From the NCBI RefSeq assembly GCF_037893015.1, contig NC_133666.1:620787156-620851155 (forward strand): 64,000 bases of DNA, read 5' to 3'. The notes under the pieces were generated by a model that saw nothing but the letters and a program-made list of their open reading frames with translations, searched no databases and had not been told where the DNA came from. The position numbers and the translations under genes were made by a program. Of this stretch, positions 22,941 to 34,504 are shown in pieces. Each line of letters opens with the position of its first letter. Position 1 is the first letter of the stretch. The stretch is from Macrotis lagotis (lineage: Eukaryota; Chordata; Mammalia; Peramelemorphia; Peramelidae).

Positions 22941-23299
22941 CTTACCATGCTTTTTGCATCCCGAGTGAGTCAGGTCCTTAAAACTTTGGAAATTCTTCCC
23001 TAAGATCGGTTCCAGAGATGTCAAGCTTAAATAGAAACACATTGACTTAAAAAACCACAAATTAACATCATCTCTGTTATGTAGTTTTTATTTTGCTAAA
23101 TATTTTCCAATTACATTTTAATCTGACACCTCTGGTCTACCTACCTACCCTCCAGGTCTTATAGTTGTTTTAATATTTTGTCAGTAGTAGTAGTATGACA
23201 TTTAGATTATTCATCTGTTGTCTGTATTTCACGTTTCACTTTGAAGTTATCTTTATGACACTGTATACAAGTCATCTTTGTTAATATGGTATCACTGGT

Positions 23300-23458
23300 A
23301 TCCATTAATCAATATGCATTTATTAGGTGTGTTCTTTGCCCAGCACTGTGCTGGGTATTAGTGAGAGAAAGACACAAATGGAACAGTCCTGACTCTAAAG
23401 AGCTTCTCTGCAGAGATACAACATATGCCAGGACATGTACAAAAAACACAGCAATTTT

Positions 23459-23490
<32 letters not shown>

Positions 23491-23860
23491 CCACTAGAGC
23501 TGGTAGTGGAATCAGGAAAATCTTCATGAAGAAGGTAGAACTCCAGCTGAGTTTCAAAGGAAGTAAGAAGAATTCTAGTGACGAAGGGGAAAAGGGAGTG
23601 TTCTCCAGGCACTGGATATGGGTGAAGGGTTATGTGTGAGCTACTGCCAGGCTGGACCTTAGTGTGTAGAAAAGGATATGAGCCAGGAGGGGTAGGTTAG
23701 GGTGTGGTTGGGAAGCAACTGGGTATGAGAATCATGGAGTCAGACTTGGCTATAGGAAAATCACTTTGGTAGTTGCATGGAAGATAGATTGGAGTGAAAT
23801 GAGACTTGAGACTACTTATTAGTAGGCTGTTGCAGTAGTCCACAGGAAAAGTGATCATTA
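23300..23860 (-). mobile_element. L2 remnant with GA microsatellite
   Basis: Antisense L2 3' end (TGCATTTATTAGGTGTGTTC), then ATCACTTTGGTAGTTGCATGGAAGATAGATTGGAG and GGCTGTTGCAGTAGTCCACAGG. A (GA)n run lies at 23460-23490. Confidence 0.6.
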
Positions 23861-23863
23861 TCC

Positions 23864-24015
23864 TTTTTTGGGGGGTGTTGCAAGGCAAATGGGGTTATGT
23901 GGCTTGCTCAAGACCATACAGCTAGGTAATTATTAAGTGTCTAAGACTGGATTTGAACCCAGGTACTCCTGACTCCAGGGCCGGTGCTCTATACACTGGG
24001 CCACCTAGCTGCCCC
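23864..24015 (-). repeat. WSINE1-type SINE
   Basis: TTGCAAGGCAAATGGGGTT to CACCTAGCTGCCCC. TSD unclear. Confidence 0.8.
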
Positions 24016-24016
24016 A

Positions 24017-24268
24017 TCCTTCATTCTTGAAGACCATGACATCAAACATATAAACTGGATTTGAGTGAGGGGATGCTGTGCTAAGTCACCCCCCTCACTT
24101 TCTCCTCCAGAACCATCTGGATCCAGTGACCAGATATGAATCAGGAGATGGCCCTGGATGCAAGGCATTTAGGGTTAAGTGACTTGCCCATCTAGTAAGA
24201 GGCTGTATTCAAATTCTTATCCTCCTGACTCTCAAGGCCAATGCTCTATTTCACTTAACTGCTTGAAT
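24017..24268 (-). repeat. Older marsupial SINE
   Basis: AAGACCATGACATCAAAC, TTTCTCCTCCAGAACCATCTGG, GGCCCTGGATGCAAGGC and a tRNA-like end. Abundant marsupial family; name not assigned. Confidence 0.55.
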
Positions 24269-24315
24269 TAAGATGGTGGATATGTGAGATATTATGAAAA
24301 CAGGATTCAGTGGCT

Positions 24316-24478
24316 GATTGTATTTGTGGAAGGTAGGGCCTTTTCACCATTTAGTGATACCCAATTTGTTCTATCATTTATTTTCTCCACATCTCTCTTT
24401 TCACCTCACCCTCCATAAAATGGGTTTAACCTGGTGTGACAGCAGGGACTTCATATGAACTCTTTTCCTCACCCACCT
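24316..24478 (+). repeat. Copy 2 of a duplicated intronic segment, next to FBXL6 exon 2
   Basis: Ends about 23 bases before the FBXL6 splice acceptor at 24501. Similar over its length to 22411-22571. Confidence 0.75.
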
Positions 24479-24501
24479 GACCCTTCTGGTTTTTCTCATA
24501 G

Positions 24502-24546
24502 GATCCCCTAGACGCACCATTATGATTTGCCCTGTCTTTTGAGAAC
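24502..24546 (+). other. FBXL6: FBXL6 5' UTR of exon 2
   Basis: Acceptor TTTTTCTCATAG ends at 24501, followed by 45 bases of leader. The leader carries a six-codon upstream ORF (24522-24542) that closes four bases before the main ATG. Confidence 0.7.
24522..24542 (+). promoter_or_regulatory. FBXL6: Short upstream ORF in FBXL6 leader
   Basis: ATG-ATT-TGC-CCT-GTC-TTT-TGA encodes MICPVF and stops four bases before the main start, which has a strong context (A at -3, G at +4). Such spacing can allow leaky scanning or limited reinitiation. Any effect on translation is inference. Confidence 0.45.
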
Positions 24547-27500
24547 ATGGAGGAGGACCCTGAGGACACTCGTAATGGGGTGGTTTTACCTCCTCAAGAG
24601 GACTCTAGTTCATCACAACAATCACGTTTCAAACCTAGCAAGAGCTCAAGGTCCTCAGTTGCAGTTGGACCTCCCCAGAAGAAAAAGAAGAGAAGAGGTC
24701 CATGGAGGCGGCCTGCAGCAAGGGTTGGTTATCACATTCATGAAGCTGAGGACATGTTGTTGATTGTACCCAATTTGGAAGAGCCAGCATCACGGGCCCA
24801 CAGGAAAAAGGCCTGTCATCTCAGGAAGTTAACTCGACCAAAGGTCCGCCAGCCAAAGTGTCGCCAGCCACATCGACAGGAGACACCAAATAGTACAGAT
24901 CTTGGCCTAGAGCAGAAGAGACAGTCTTCTCTTCAGGACAACACTGCCTCAGGGTCAGGCTGGGGAGACCACATTCCTCTGGAGATTTTAGTTCGAATAT
25001 TCCAAATGTTAGTGGCATCTGATGGGGCAGTGCCCTTCCTTTGCAGGTATCCAATTCTTTGATGAAAGGCTGGTTAGAAAGATTATTAAGGATGGGGTTG
25101 CAAGAAGATATTACAATCAAAGGGAAGAGTGTACAGAGCTGTGGCCTACGGGACTAGAGAGGCAAAGAGGAAAGGAGATCAGTTTTGGTTGTTTTATTTA
25201 TTTTAGTGCCCCAAGTGGGAGGTGCTCAGGATGAGAGGGGTTAGTTGACTTAATAGAGAGACAGGAATAGTAGAACCCCTTGTGTTTTCAGGGCTGCCCG
25301 TGTGTGCCGCCTGTGGTATGATGCTGCCTCCCATTCTGTGCTATGGCAGAAGGTGTCTCTGGCCCCACCTTGGCCTTCCTATTCAAAGGGTCCTCCATCA
25401 AAACTGGAGAAGAGGATTCTCAGTTCTCTAGAGTGGTTGGTGCCCAACAGGTGAGGATAATTATCTTGTTTCCCACAGTGAGTTTTCTGCCTATGTCCTT
25501 TGACCTTTCTTCTCTGGTATTAGTTCACCCTCAGCTTGAGATTGTTCTTCACAGAGTTGAAATCTCTCCTACTGATGGGAGTGATGAGGGAAAGGATTAC
25601 TCATAATACCTAACATCACTGTTTTTTCAGAAAGAATTGCTCCCCTGAGTCTTCATGCTTACCTGGACTAAGGGAGGTAGAAGGGGTGCAGGGAGTGGTT
25701 GTCTAGGGGATCCCAGAAAGCCAGTGGCTCATGCAATTTTGTGAGGGGAGAGGTGCTGAATATGAGATCATGGAAGGAGATAAATACATACTTGTTTCTT
25801 TATGGCAGATTTTCCTTACTCCGGGAGCTTTCTCTCTCTCACTGGAAAAACTACGTACCTCTGATGCTGAAGGTGAGGAGATTGGGATAGGGTGCTGGGA
25901 AGGATATGCTGTCCCTGGCCTCTAATCCTGATGTATTCCTCCTTGGAGTGAAAGACAACATATTCTGCTTGCATCAGAGGGCTTGTTAAGGTATAACATT
26001 TCCTATCAGCCAGCACCTTTCTCACCTAGGCCTGGAGTGCTTGGTGGGCAAGAGCTCTCCCTACTGTTTTTACTTGCCTTCCATCTGCACTGGTTCAAAC
26101 AGGTCTTTCTAGCATTATCTTCTGAATTCTAGTCCCTGCTGGTTTGGGGGAAGGAAGATTCAACCTTGAGCCCCTCATTCCCTCTGAGTGTCTAGTAGGT
26201 GTATGGACAGCCTGGGCTTGGTGTCAGGGAGACCTGAGATCAAGGTCAGCCTCAGATACTTTCTAGTTGGGTGACTCCAGATCAGTCACTTCATTTCTGT
26301 TTGCCTCAGTTTCCTCAACTGTTAAATGGGACTAAGAAATAACAGTCACTCCCCGGGGTGGGTGGAAAGACAAAATGAGATAAAATTTGTAAAAAGCACA
26401 TGATGCAGAGTGTCTGGCAACACAGAGCCATGTAAATGCTTATTTCTTCTCCCTTCCCCTCTTCCTCCTTACTCCTCTGTTTTATCTACTTCCCCCTCTT
26501 CTTTCCACCTGTTACTTATTTTCTACTTTACTCTGGAGTTAGGAATGGGTAAATAAAAATCTGAGGAAAAGAAAAATGGGCCTGAATCTTTGTGGGCAAC
26601 ATCACTATTCTGTCACATAGATCAGCTATATCACTGCCCTGATGAAGAAACTTCACTGACTCCCAGTTGCTTCCAAGATCACATACAGACTCTTCTATTT
26701 GGCAGTTAAAGCTCTTTACAACTTGGCTTCGTTATCTTTTCTGATTCATCATACATCACTCCCTATAACTTTCTACTTTGTGTTGTACCCAAACTGGACT
26801 GCTTGCTGTTTGCCATAATGGGACATTATATCTCCCATCTGAATCCATTTACACAGGAATGCCCTGCTTGGAATAGTCTCCTTCCTCTTTGTAGGGTCCT
26901 TACCTTTCTACAAAGCACAGCTCCTTTTTTTCCCTTCCAGGAAGCCTTTCCCAATCCTTCCAGATATTTATACTCTTACTCCTACAAAAAACCAAAACCA
27001 ACCAAATCAAAAACAATAACAAATTGTGCTGGGTATATATATGTCTTGTATGTTATGGAGACAGCATGCAAAGCCTTAAAAATAGATGACAAATGTATTC
27101 CAGAAATGGGATATGTCCTAAGCTAATGCACAAAGATAGAAGACAGTTTGTCAATGAGTAGTTCAGTTGGACTGGATTGTAAAGGGTATGAAGGGGGAAT
27201 AGTATGAAACATGGGTAGGAAGGTAGTTGGCTTCCCTCCTTTGTAGAGCCAGAGGATTCAAGAGGGGAACTAGAGTTGGCCCCTAATGGGAGAGCATCTG
27301 TGGTGAGGATGGGTTTTTCTGACACCAAGATCTTTCTGTCCTAATAGGCTGTCAGTGAGTTTTGTCCCCACCTCACATCTCTCAAGCTTTCCCACTGTCA
27401 ATCTGTGACTGCAGAGGCCTTGGTTACTTTGCCTAGGACTTGCCCCCAGTTGGATAGCCTCAACCTACAGAACTCCCAGGTGAGTGCTCTGTCCCACCTA

Positions 27501-30500
27501 TCCACACCTGCTTATTCCCATTCACCCTCAGTCACCCCTAAAAATAGCCTAGCAATGATCTGCTCAATGTTTATTTTCAGGTGGAGTCAGCAGCAGTAGT
27601 TGGCTTTCTGGAGGCAGCAGGTAAACAACTCCGGCAGCTGTGGCTAACTTATAGTAGCCAAATGACTTCCATCATCTCCTCACTGTCGGTGAGCCTCACT
27701 TGATAGGGTTGGGAGAAAGAATGGGGCAGGGAAAATAGAGGGAAGGCTATGGGTTTTTTTTTTTTGAAGATTTTATTTATTTTGAGTTTTGCAACTTTTC
27801 CCCTAATCTTACTTCCCGCCCCCCACCCCCAGAAGGCAATTTGCCAGTCTTTACATTGTTTCCATGGTATATACATTGATCCAAATTGTTTGTGATGATA
27901 GAGAAATTACATCCTTAAGGAAGAAACATAAAGTATAAGAGATAGTAAGATCAGACAATAAGATAAATTTTTTTTTTTCTAAATTAAAGGTAATAGTCCT
28001 TGGTCTTTGTTCAAACTCCACAGTTGTTTCTCTGGATACAGATAGTATTCTCCATCGCAGACAGTCCCAAATTGTCCCTGATGGTTGCACTGATGGAATG
28101 AGCAAGTCCATCAAGGTTGAACATTACCCCCATGTTGCTGTTAGGGTGTACAATGTTTTTCTGGTTTTGCTCATCTCACTCAGCATCAGTTCATGCAAAT
28201 CCTTCCAGGCTTCTCTGAATTCACATAATAGAATGATAGTGTTCCATGAACATACGTATACCATAGTTTCCTAAGCCATTCCCTAATTGAAGGACATTTA
28301 CTTGATTTCTAATTCTTCGCCACCACAAACAGGGCTGCTGTGAATATTTTTGTACAAGTGATGTTTTTTACCCTTTTTCATCATCTCTTCAGGGTATAGG
28401 CCCAGTAGTGGCATTGCTGTATCAAAGGGTATGTGCATTTTTGTTGCCTTTTGGGCATAGTTCCAGACTGTTCTCCAGAAAGGTTGGATGAGTTCATAGC
28501 TCCACCAACAAATGTATTAGTGTCCCAGATTTCCCACAACCCTTCCAAAAATGATCATTGTCCTTTCTGGTCATATAGACCAGTCTGAGGTGTGAGGTTT
28601 ACCTCAGAGATGCTTTAATTTGTATTTCTCTAATAATTAATGATTTAGAGCAATTTTTCATATGACTATGGATTGCTTTGATCTCATCTGTAAATTGCCT
28701 TTGCATATTCTTTGATCATTTGTCAATTGGGGAATGGCTTTTTTTTTTTTACTACATTTCTTTTGGTTACAGTGGTTTTGTCTGTGCAAATGCTTTTTAA
28801 TTTAACGTAATCAAGAGGGAAGGCTATGTTTAGGGAAATGGAGATTTCTGTGCCTGCCCTGAACTGAGCTCTACCCCCATATCCCTATCTCCAATCTTCA
28901 TCATGCCTGGTCTCCCTTACAGAATGGCTGCTGCCCCCAACTTCAACTTCTTGAGGTGGACACAGGGATAAAACCCAATAGTCAACACTTTCAGTTGCAC
29001 ATTGAAGCTCTGCAGGCTGGCTGTCCCCAGCTACAGGTAGCCCTTGACTTCAGGTTCTCCCATTACCAATCTTAGAAGCCTCCTTGTCTCTAGCTATAGC
29101 TATCCCCTAATCTTAATTATAGCTGTTATTGTTTCCAGCCCCAAGAATATATCCCTCCTTTTCAATTACTTTTATCTCTGGCTACTAGTACCAGTCCCTA
29201 TTATCACTTCTGTTTACCAGTATGCCTCTGCTCTACTATAGTCATCTCCCATCTTAAAACCCCACCCCCTACCCCACTTTGCCTTCTTTCAATTCCTAGC
29301 TGTTGTTATCGCTGTCTCTAGGTCGTACTATCCTTGATTCCTAGGTGTAGACCCCCTAGACTGCCTTGATTACAAAGTAAAACTGCTTCCTGGTATATGT
29401 GTGTGTTCTCTCCCCTGCCCTCTGATCTCTCTCTTAGCCTAAAGATCTGAGTCTGAATTATCATTTCGAGCATCTGTTGAACTCTGAGCCTAAGTCTCCT
29501 TCCAACTCACAGGTCCTGCGGTTACTGAACCTGGTTTGGTCCCCCAAGATGGGAGGGCGTGGGGCAGCCCTGGGGCCTGGTTTCCCAGACCTGGAGGATC
29601 TTTGCCTAGCCACATCCACCATCACCTATGTGAGTGATGAGGTCCTGCACCGCTTGCTACATGGATCAACTCGCCTGAGAGTGTTGGACCTGCGAGGCTG
29701 TGCCCGCCTCACACCTGCAGGCCTGGCCAGCCTACCTTGCCCTAGTAAGTACTGGGCCTGGCCTGCCTGGGGCCATGGGGGATCGACGGCTAAGAGATGC
29801 ACATGAATGAGAACATGTAGTATAGAGGAGTAAGTGCTAGACTTGGATCCAGGAAGTTTAAATCCTGCCTCTGATATGTATTAACCATATGATCATGAGC
29901 AAGTCTCTTCATCTCATCAAATTTCAATCTTTTTAACTGAAAGGATGAGAATAATCCCTATGATAGGATCTTTTCAAGTTTGTGCTGGAGTTTGTCAGAT
30001 AATAAATGTAGACTGATTTCACAAACTTTTAAAGTGTTTTATAGGTGTTATTTTATATAGCAGTGTTAATAATTTTTATTATAAGGAAAATACAACACAA
30101 GCACAAATAACTCATAAGCAGTACTGCTGGCCAGTGTATCAGAAAAGTACAGCTCATTATGTGAGATTGGAGGGAAATATGGTTTCCAGCTGAGGAGAGA
30201 TCTGCTTCTTAGAAGAGGTGATAGCCTCCTGGTACAAGGGATAAGGAAGGCTAAACCAGTGATCCTTGGTAGGTGGCAGAGGTGGAAGTAGGAGGATTTG
30301 GGGGTTGCTATGGTTTTTGACCTCAGAATACAGAGAGGGAGTCTAACCTGAGGATTCAAGTCAGGGTGTCCAGGCTTTACCCTAAGGTGCTGATCACCCT
30401 GCCCTTTCTCCCTCTTTTCAGACCTAGAACAGTTACATCTGGGCCTGTATGGTTCAGTAATTTGGGTGGCACTACCCAAGGAGGGAAGTCCCTTGCTCAC

Positions 30501-31607
30501 ATGGAAGTGGCATCGCACTCTTCAGGAATTAGATCTGAATGGTCAGTGCTACAATGAAGAGGATCTGAAGCAGGCCCTGGCAGCTTTTTCAAGCACAGGC
30601 AGTGGGCATAGCCCCGTCCTTCGTTCTCTTAGCCTCAAGGGCACCCAAGTTACTGTGGCAACTATCAGGTCAGTATCTAAGCCTTAAAGCTCTGCATCCT
30701 ACCCATGTCATACATACTCCCTGCCTGGATCAGCCCAGCCTTGCCCCAGAGCTTCCCTCTTTTCAAGTCTATTTACCTATGATTCTCCTACCCTTCTTTC
30801 CCTTGTTAGTCTTACTGCTTTCCTCTTTTTTTTTTTTGCAAGGCAAATGGGGTTAAGTGGCTTGCCCAAGGCCACACAGCTAGGTAATTATTAAGTGTCT
30901 GAGGTCGGATTTGAACCCAGGTACTCCTGACTCCAAGGCCGGTGCTTTATCCACTACGCCACCTAGCTGCTCTATTTCTTTCCTCTTAACAATACTTCTC
31001 TTCCTCAAAAACCTTTCTTGCCTATTTGCCCCAGATATGCCTTTCCTTTGTCCTCCCTTCCTCTGAAATTCTTTTCTCCCTTCTATAAAACCTCCTTCTC
31101 TCTTCTCAGAACCTACTTTCCTTCCCTTTTCCTGTTTTCTTTCTCCCTCTTCCCTCTTTTACATTTCTCCCCCAAACCCCCTACCTTCCTTTCCCCTGAA
31201 AACCTGTGTTCCCTCCCTCCCCCACAAAACCCCTCTTTCTCTCTAAATCTTCCTTCTTTACTTTCCTTGATTCCTTAACTTCAGCACAAGTAACCTTGGA
31301 GTAGTTTTTATTTAATATGTAACTCTATAAGCTGTGGGACTTAGGCACTTCACAACTGAATCCTGCCATGCCTCTCAGACTGAGGGTTGAGAGGTTTATG
31401 GAACAGGGAGCCAGTTCCAGTGTTCACTGACAGCAGAAATGACTGACTGCTATCTTTCTGTCCCTCCACAGCTCTGTGATCAGCAGCTGCCCAGTTCTCA
31501 ACTACCTCAACCTGTCCTCATGCCGATACCTTCCTCGGGGTCTAAAGAAGGCGTACCGGGGACAGGCAGAGATCCAGTGGTGCTTGGACCAACTTCTTAC
31601 CACCTAG
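24547..31607 (+). CDS. FBXL6: F-box and leucine-rich repeat protein 6, complete, 9 coding exons
   Basis: Substrate-binding adaptor of an SCF (SKP1-CUL1-F-box) ubiquitin ligase. Coding exons: 24547-25046, 25292-25450, 25809-25872, 27348-27479, 27581-27688, 28923-29036, 29513-29744, 30422-30668 and 31472-31607. All borders are GT-AG and phases agree, giving 563 residues (human 539, from memory). Residues 1-135 are basic and low in complexity, with a [11 protein letters not shown] tract that resembles a nuclear signal. The F-box spans about 139-190 ([22 protein letters not shown], then [21 protein letters not shown]). Leucine-rich repeats fill about 220-540 ([43 protein letters not shown]). The C-terminus [21 protein letters not shown] and QWCLDQLL is characteristic of FBXL6. 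The N-terminal 60 residues differ from what I recall of the human protein. The exon 2 donor (GTATCC) is weak. Confidence 0.95.
26195..26455 (+). repeat. MIR-type SINE
   Basis: GGGTGACTCCAGATCAGTCAC, TTTGCCTCAGTTTCCTCAAC, GAGATAAAATTTGTAAAAAGC. Confidence 0.65.
26610..26960 (+). mobile_element. L2 remnant in FBXL6 intron
   Basis: Sense L2: CTTCACTGACTCCCAGTTGC, GTTAAAGCTCTTTACAACTTGGC, TGCCCTGCTTGGAATAGTC, GGAAGCCTTTCCCAATCC. It lies between exons ending at 25872 and starting at 27348. Confidence 0.65.
27752..28813 (-). mobile_element. Young-looking 5'-truncated L1 in an FBXL6 intron
   Basis: Antisense to FBXL6, between the exons ending at 27688 and starting at 28923. The poly(T) at 27755 is the L1 3' end. 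The body holds the ORF2 C-terminal region and 3' UTR shared with the copies at 39905 and 56797. A perfect 15-base TSD (AGAGGGAAGGCTATG, 27737-27751 and 28814-28828) shows recent insertion. About 85 bases present in the 39905 copy are absent near 28740-28750. Confidence 0.85.
29820..30015 (+). repeat. MIR-type SINE
   Basis: AAATCCTGCCTCTGATATG and GATCATGAGCAAGTCTCTTCATCTC. Old, in the intron before FBXL6 coding exon 8. Confidence 0.5.
30828..30977 (-). repeat. WSINE1-type SINE, full length
   Basis: In the last FBXL6 intron. TSD CTTTCCTCTT at 30818-30827 and 30978-30987. Confidence 0.87.
31000..31275 (+). repeat. Polypyrimidine tract
   Basis: About 275 bases, overwhelmingly C and T on the plus strand, about 200 bases before the last FBXL6 exon. 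No clear repeat unit. Confidence 0.7.
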
Positions 31608-31690
31608 GATCCAGGCTAAGCTCTCCCTCTGTCTCATTCATTGTTCCTACATCCCTTCCCGTGTCTTCCCCCCCTCTCATTTTAAAAACT

Positions 31691-31732
31691 ATTAAAGATT
31701 TTGTAAAATTGAAATCCTTTTCTAAAAATAAA
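31691..31732 (+). terminator. FBXL6: FBXL6 poly(A) signals
   Basis: ATTAAA at 31691-31696 and AATAAA at 31727-31732, 84 and 120 bases past the stop codon. Either could end a short 3' UTR. An old L2 fragment begins about 110 bases further on. Confidence 0.6.
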
Positions 31733-31844
31733 AAGTCCATTTGGGTACAGGAAGGAAAAGGCCTGAGGGAGTTGAAGGTGATTTCAAACCGGATTTTCAG
31801 AGATATCGTGACTTCAACAACTCTTAAAAAAAACTCTGGCTTCC

Positions 31845-32115
31845 ATCTTCTTTTGAATGAAGCCTTTCCTGACCTCTCCCTTGCTCCTGCAAGGATCTCC
31901 TTTTCAGCTATCTTGTATTTAACTACTTTGTATATATTTGTAATCATTCACTTTATATTTATGTCATCTATATTTTTATATCAATGTGTCTTTCCCATTA
32001 GAATGTAAACTGCTTTTGAGGGGGATTTTTTTCATTCTTTATACTTCTATCATTAGTACCTAGCATGAGAAGCATATAGTAGGTGCCTAATAAATATTTG
32101 TTGATTGAGTGGTCT
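31845..32115 (+). mobile_element. L2 3' tail after FBXL6
   Basis: GAATGAAGCCTTTCCTGACC, TAGAATGTAAACTGCTTTTGAGGGG and GGTGCCTAATAAATATTTGTTGA are the classic L2 end. Confidence 0.65.
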
Positions 32116-32308
32116 TTTACCTTGTTTGCTGCATCCGTGAAGGCTAGGGGAATAGAGGGCCCAAGTCCCCACAGCCCTTCTTTACCCATGAGAGATTCTT
32201 GACCATATTCTCTAAATCCTCTATCAAAACATAACAGCCCAGCACACTAGAGAGCTTTCCTTGCTTTTTTGACTTGTGGATACCAATGTATGCAACCTTT
32301 TATCCATC

Positions 32309-32548
32309 CAAATGTTTATTCTTTATTTTGGTGGTATTGATACCTTCTATTTTTACCTCACAATCATTCCCTGTTTCAGTACCAACCCCCTGCTCAAACT
32401 TTTAGAATTAAACCAGTTCAATAAAACCAAATGTTTATTCTTTATTTTGATGGTATTGATACCTTCTATTTTTACCTCACAATCATTCCCTGTTTCAGTA
32501 CCACCCCCGCTCCTCAAACTTTTAGAATTAAACCAGTTCAATAAAACC
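32309..32548 (+). repeat. Tandem duplication, two units of about 119-121 bases
   Basis: Units 32309-32427 and 32428-32548 (each AAATGTTTATTCTTTATTTT to CCAGTTCAATAAAACC) are nearly identical. Confidence 0.92.
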
Positions 32549-32920
32549 AATTGATGTAGCAGTTGTATCTTACATTTATGCATTGATTTCCTCATTATGC
32601 ATTTCATTCTTCATGTGTAATTCTTGTCCTGTTACATTCCTAAGACTTTACATTTTGTGCTTGGCATTTTGCCTCCCAGATTCCCTGGCACTTTGTTCTG
32701 CTGTGGCCTGGAACCTGGTATGGCACTTTGTGGCTCAGGCATAGGTTTTGTCTAGCCCTTTCTACCCCTTGGGGTCCAGGCAGCTTTCATGATATATCTT
32801 CTGCCTACCCTGGTTTATCTCATCTCAGAGTCTTAGAGTCTTAGAGTTCTCCTGTACTTTTCTTATGCAGCTCTAAACTAGACATTATTTTCCTTGTTAT
32901 TGTTATTCTGGTACATTTTT

Positions 32921-33092
32921 TTTTAGTTTGTTTTTTTTTTTTGTTTTTTTGTTTTTTGCAAGGCAATGGGGTTAAGTGGCTTGTCCAAGGCCACACAGCT
33001 TGGTAATTATTAAGTGTCTGAGGTCACTTTTGAACTCAGGTACTCCTGACTCCAGGGCCGGTGCTCTATTCACTGCGCCACCTAGCCGCCCC
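32921..33092 (-). repeat. WSINE1-type SINE, full length
   Basis: Perfect TSD TCTGGTACATTTTT at 32907-32920 and 33093-33106. Confidence 0.88.
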
Positions 33093-33106
33093 TCTGGTAC
33101 ATTTTT

Positions 33107-33670
33107 GAATCTTGAGTGAATTGTTTGAAGTCTGACTTTTCTAGGTCTTCACACATAACCACAATCATTTTCTTTTTAATTCCAAGTAGTGACCAACCTA
33201 CACTTCACATATACAAATTAGTTATTTGGCATTGGTAGAAATGCAAACAGGGAAGCTCTTTGAAAGTCAATACAAAATTTCCTTTGTTCTTGTGATAACA
33301 AAAACCTGGAAACTGAAAGTCCACAAGGCACAGTTTGTTTAGATCTCCTCCATTCAAGGAGCACCTACTTTGTTTCTTTTTTTTTTCAGTGACCTACCCA
33401 GTGGAGGATGTGGATGCCTTCCCTATCTATAACTAACAAAATGAAATGAAACAAAAAATTCCCTTCTTTAGCATTCCTTAACCCGCAAAACCTTGTTTTG
33501 ACTATTAGCTCTTCTGACACTATTCTTCCTGAACTCTACCATTCTTTGGTCTTGCCTCCTTATTTTACTGGTTCTTGCTACCATCTTCTGTCTGTATCTT
33601 TAAAATATAATTTTATTTTTTGAGTCTTTTGTGGATTCACATTCATTGTTAAAAGATATAAATGCATGAG
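33107..33670. other. Intergenic, nothing recognised
   Basis: Between a WSINE1 and a MIR. No gene signal. Confidence 0.4.
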
Positions 33671-33674
33671 TTGC

Positions 33675-33905
33675 TGATGTCACATTTAGAACTCTGGGCC
33701 TGCAGTCAGGAAGACCTGGGTTCAAATGTGATCTCAGACACTTACAACCTGTGTGATCCTAGGTGAATTACTTAACCTCTGTATGCCTCAAGTGTAAAAT
33801 GGGGGATAATAAAGGACCCCATTTCCCAGGGTGGTTGTGAGGTTCAAATGAAATAACTGGTCTCACATGCCTAACATACAGTAGGCCCTAGATAATACTT
33901 CTTCC
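33675..33905 (+). repeat. MIR-type SINE, nearly complete
   Basis: GGGTTCAAATGTGATCTCAG, CAGGGTGGTTGTGAGGTTCAAATG, ACATACAGTAGGCCC. Confidence 0.65.
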
Positions 33906-34231
33906 TTTCTCATTCGCCACTCTGCCATGAAGAATTTATTGATATAATTGTAGAGGATGCTCATCAGTCAATAGCAGGGTTATAAACTATGAATTGACTC
34001 CTGTGGTGAGCAATATAAAAATATGCTCCATAATTAACGTTTGAAAACAAAATGAATTGATCTCTTAAGTGCTTTGTGCTTTTTATTTGCTTTCCAGTAG
34101 AAACAAGGTAACTGTAATATTAAATGTTGCCTTGGTGTCAACTAGTTGTGTGACCCTGAGGAAGTCACTTAGCTTTTTTCTTCAGTTTCCTTAAATGTAA
34201 AATGGTTGCAAAGTACAAATTAGAGAGACTA

Positions 34232-34233
34232 TA

Positions 34234-34300
<67 letters not shown>
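34232..34300. repeat. Compound (TA)n(GA)n microsatellite
   Basis: About 36 bases of TA/TG followed by about 34 bases of GA. Confidence 0.9.
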
Positions 34301-34301
<1 letters not shown>

Positions 34302-34504
34302 CATATCAAATGAGAGAATCTAGGGTATATGTCAAGCTATATTTGATTTGGCTTTGCTCCTCTATCACAAATTTTGAGGTGGAATCATTTCTCTCTGTCT
34401 CCTGTCATTTCCCCCCCAGTAGCTAAATCCTCTGAATAAAGTTGAAACCAGAATAGACATTTCCTTCTATGACACAGAATATAAACTCTTTGCTGTCCTT
34501 GAAT

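Noticed and set aside
23286-23639. 117-residue frame with RERERE run
   Set aside because: Lies in an L2 remnant and crosses a (GA)n microsatellite.
31439-32008. 189-residue plus-strand frame
   Set aside because: Wrong-frame reading of the last FBXL6 exon and its 3' UTR.
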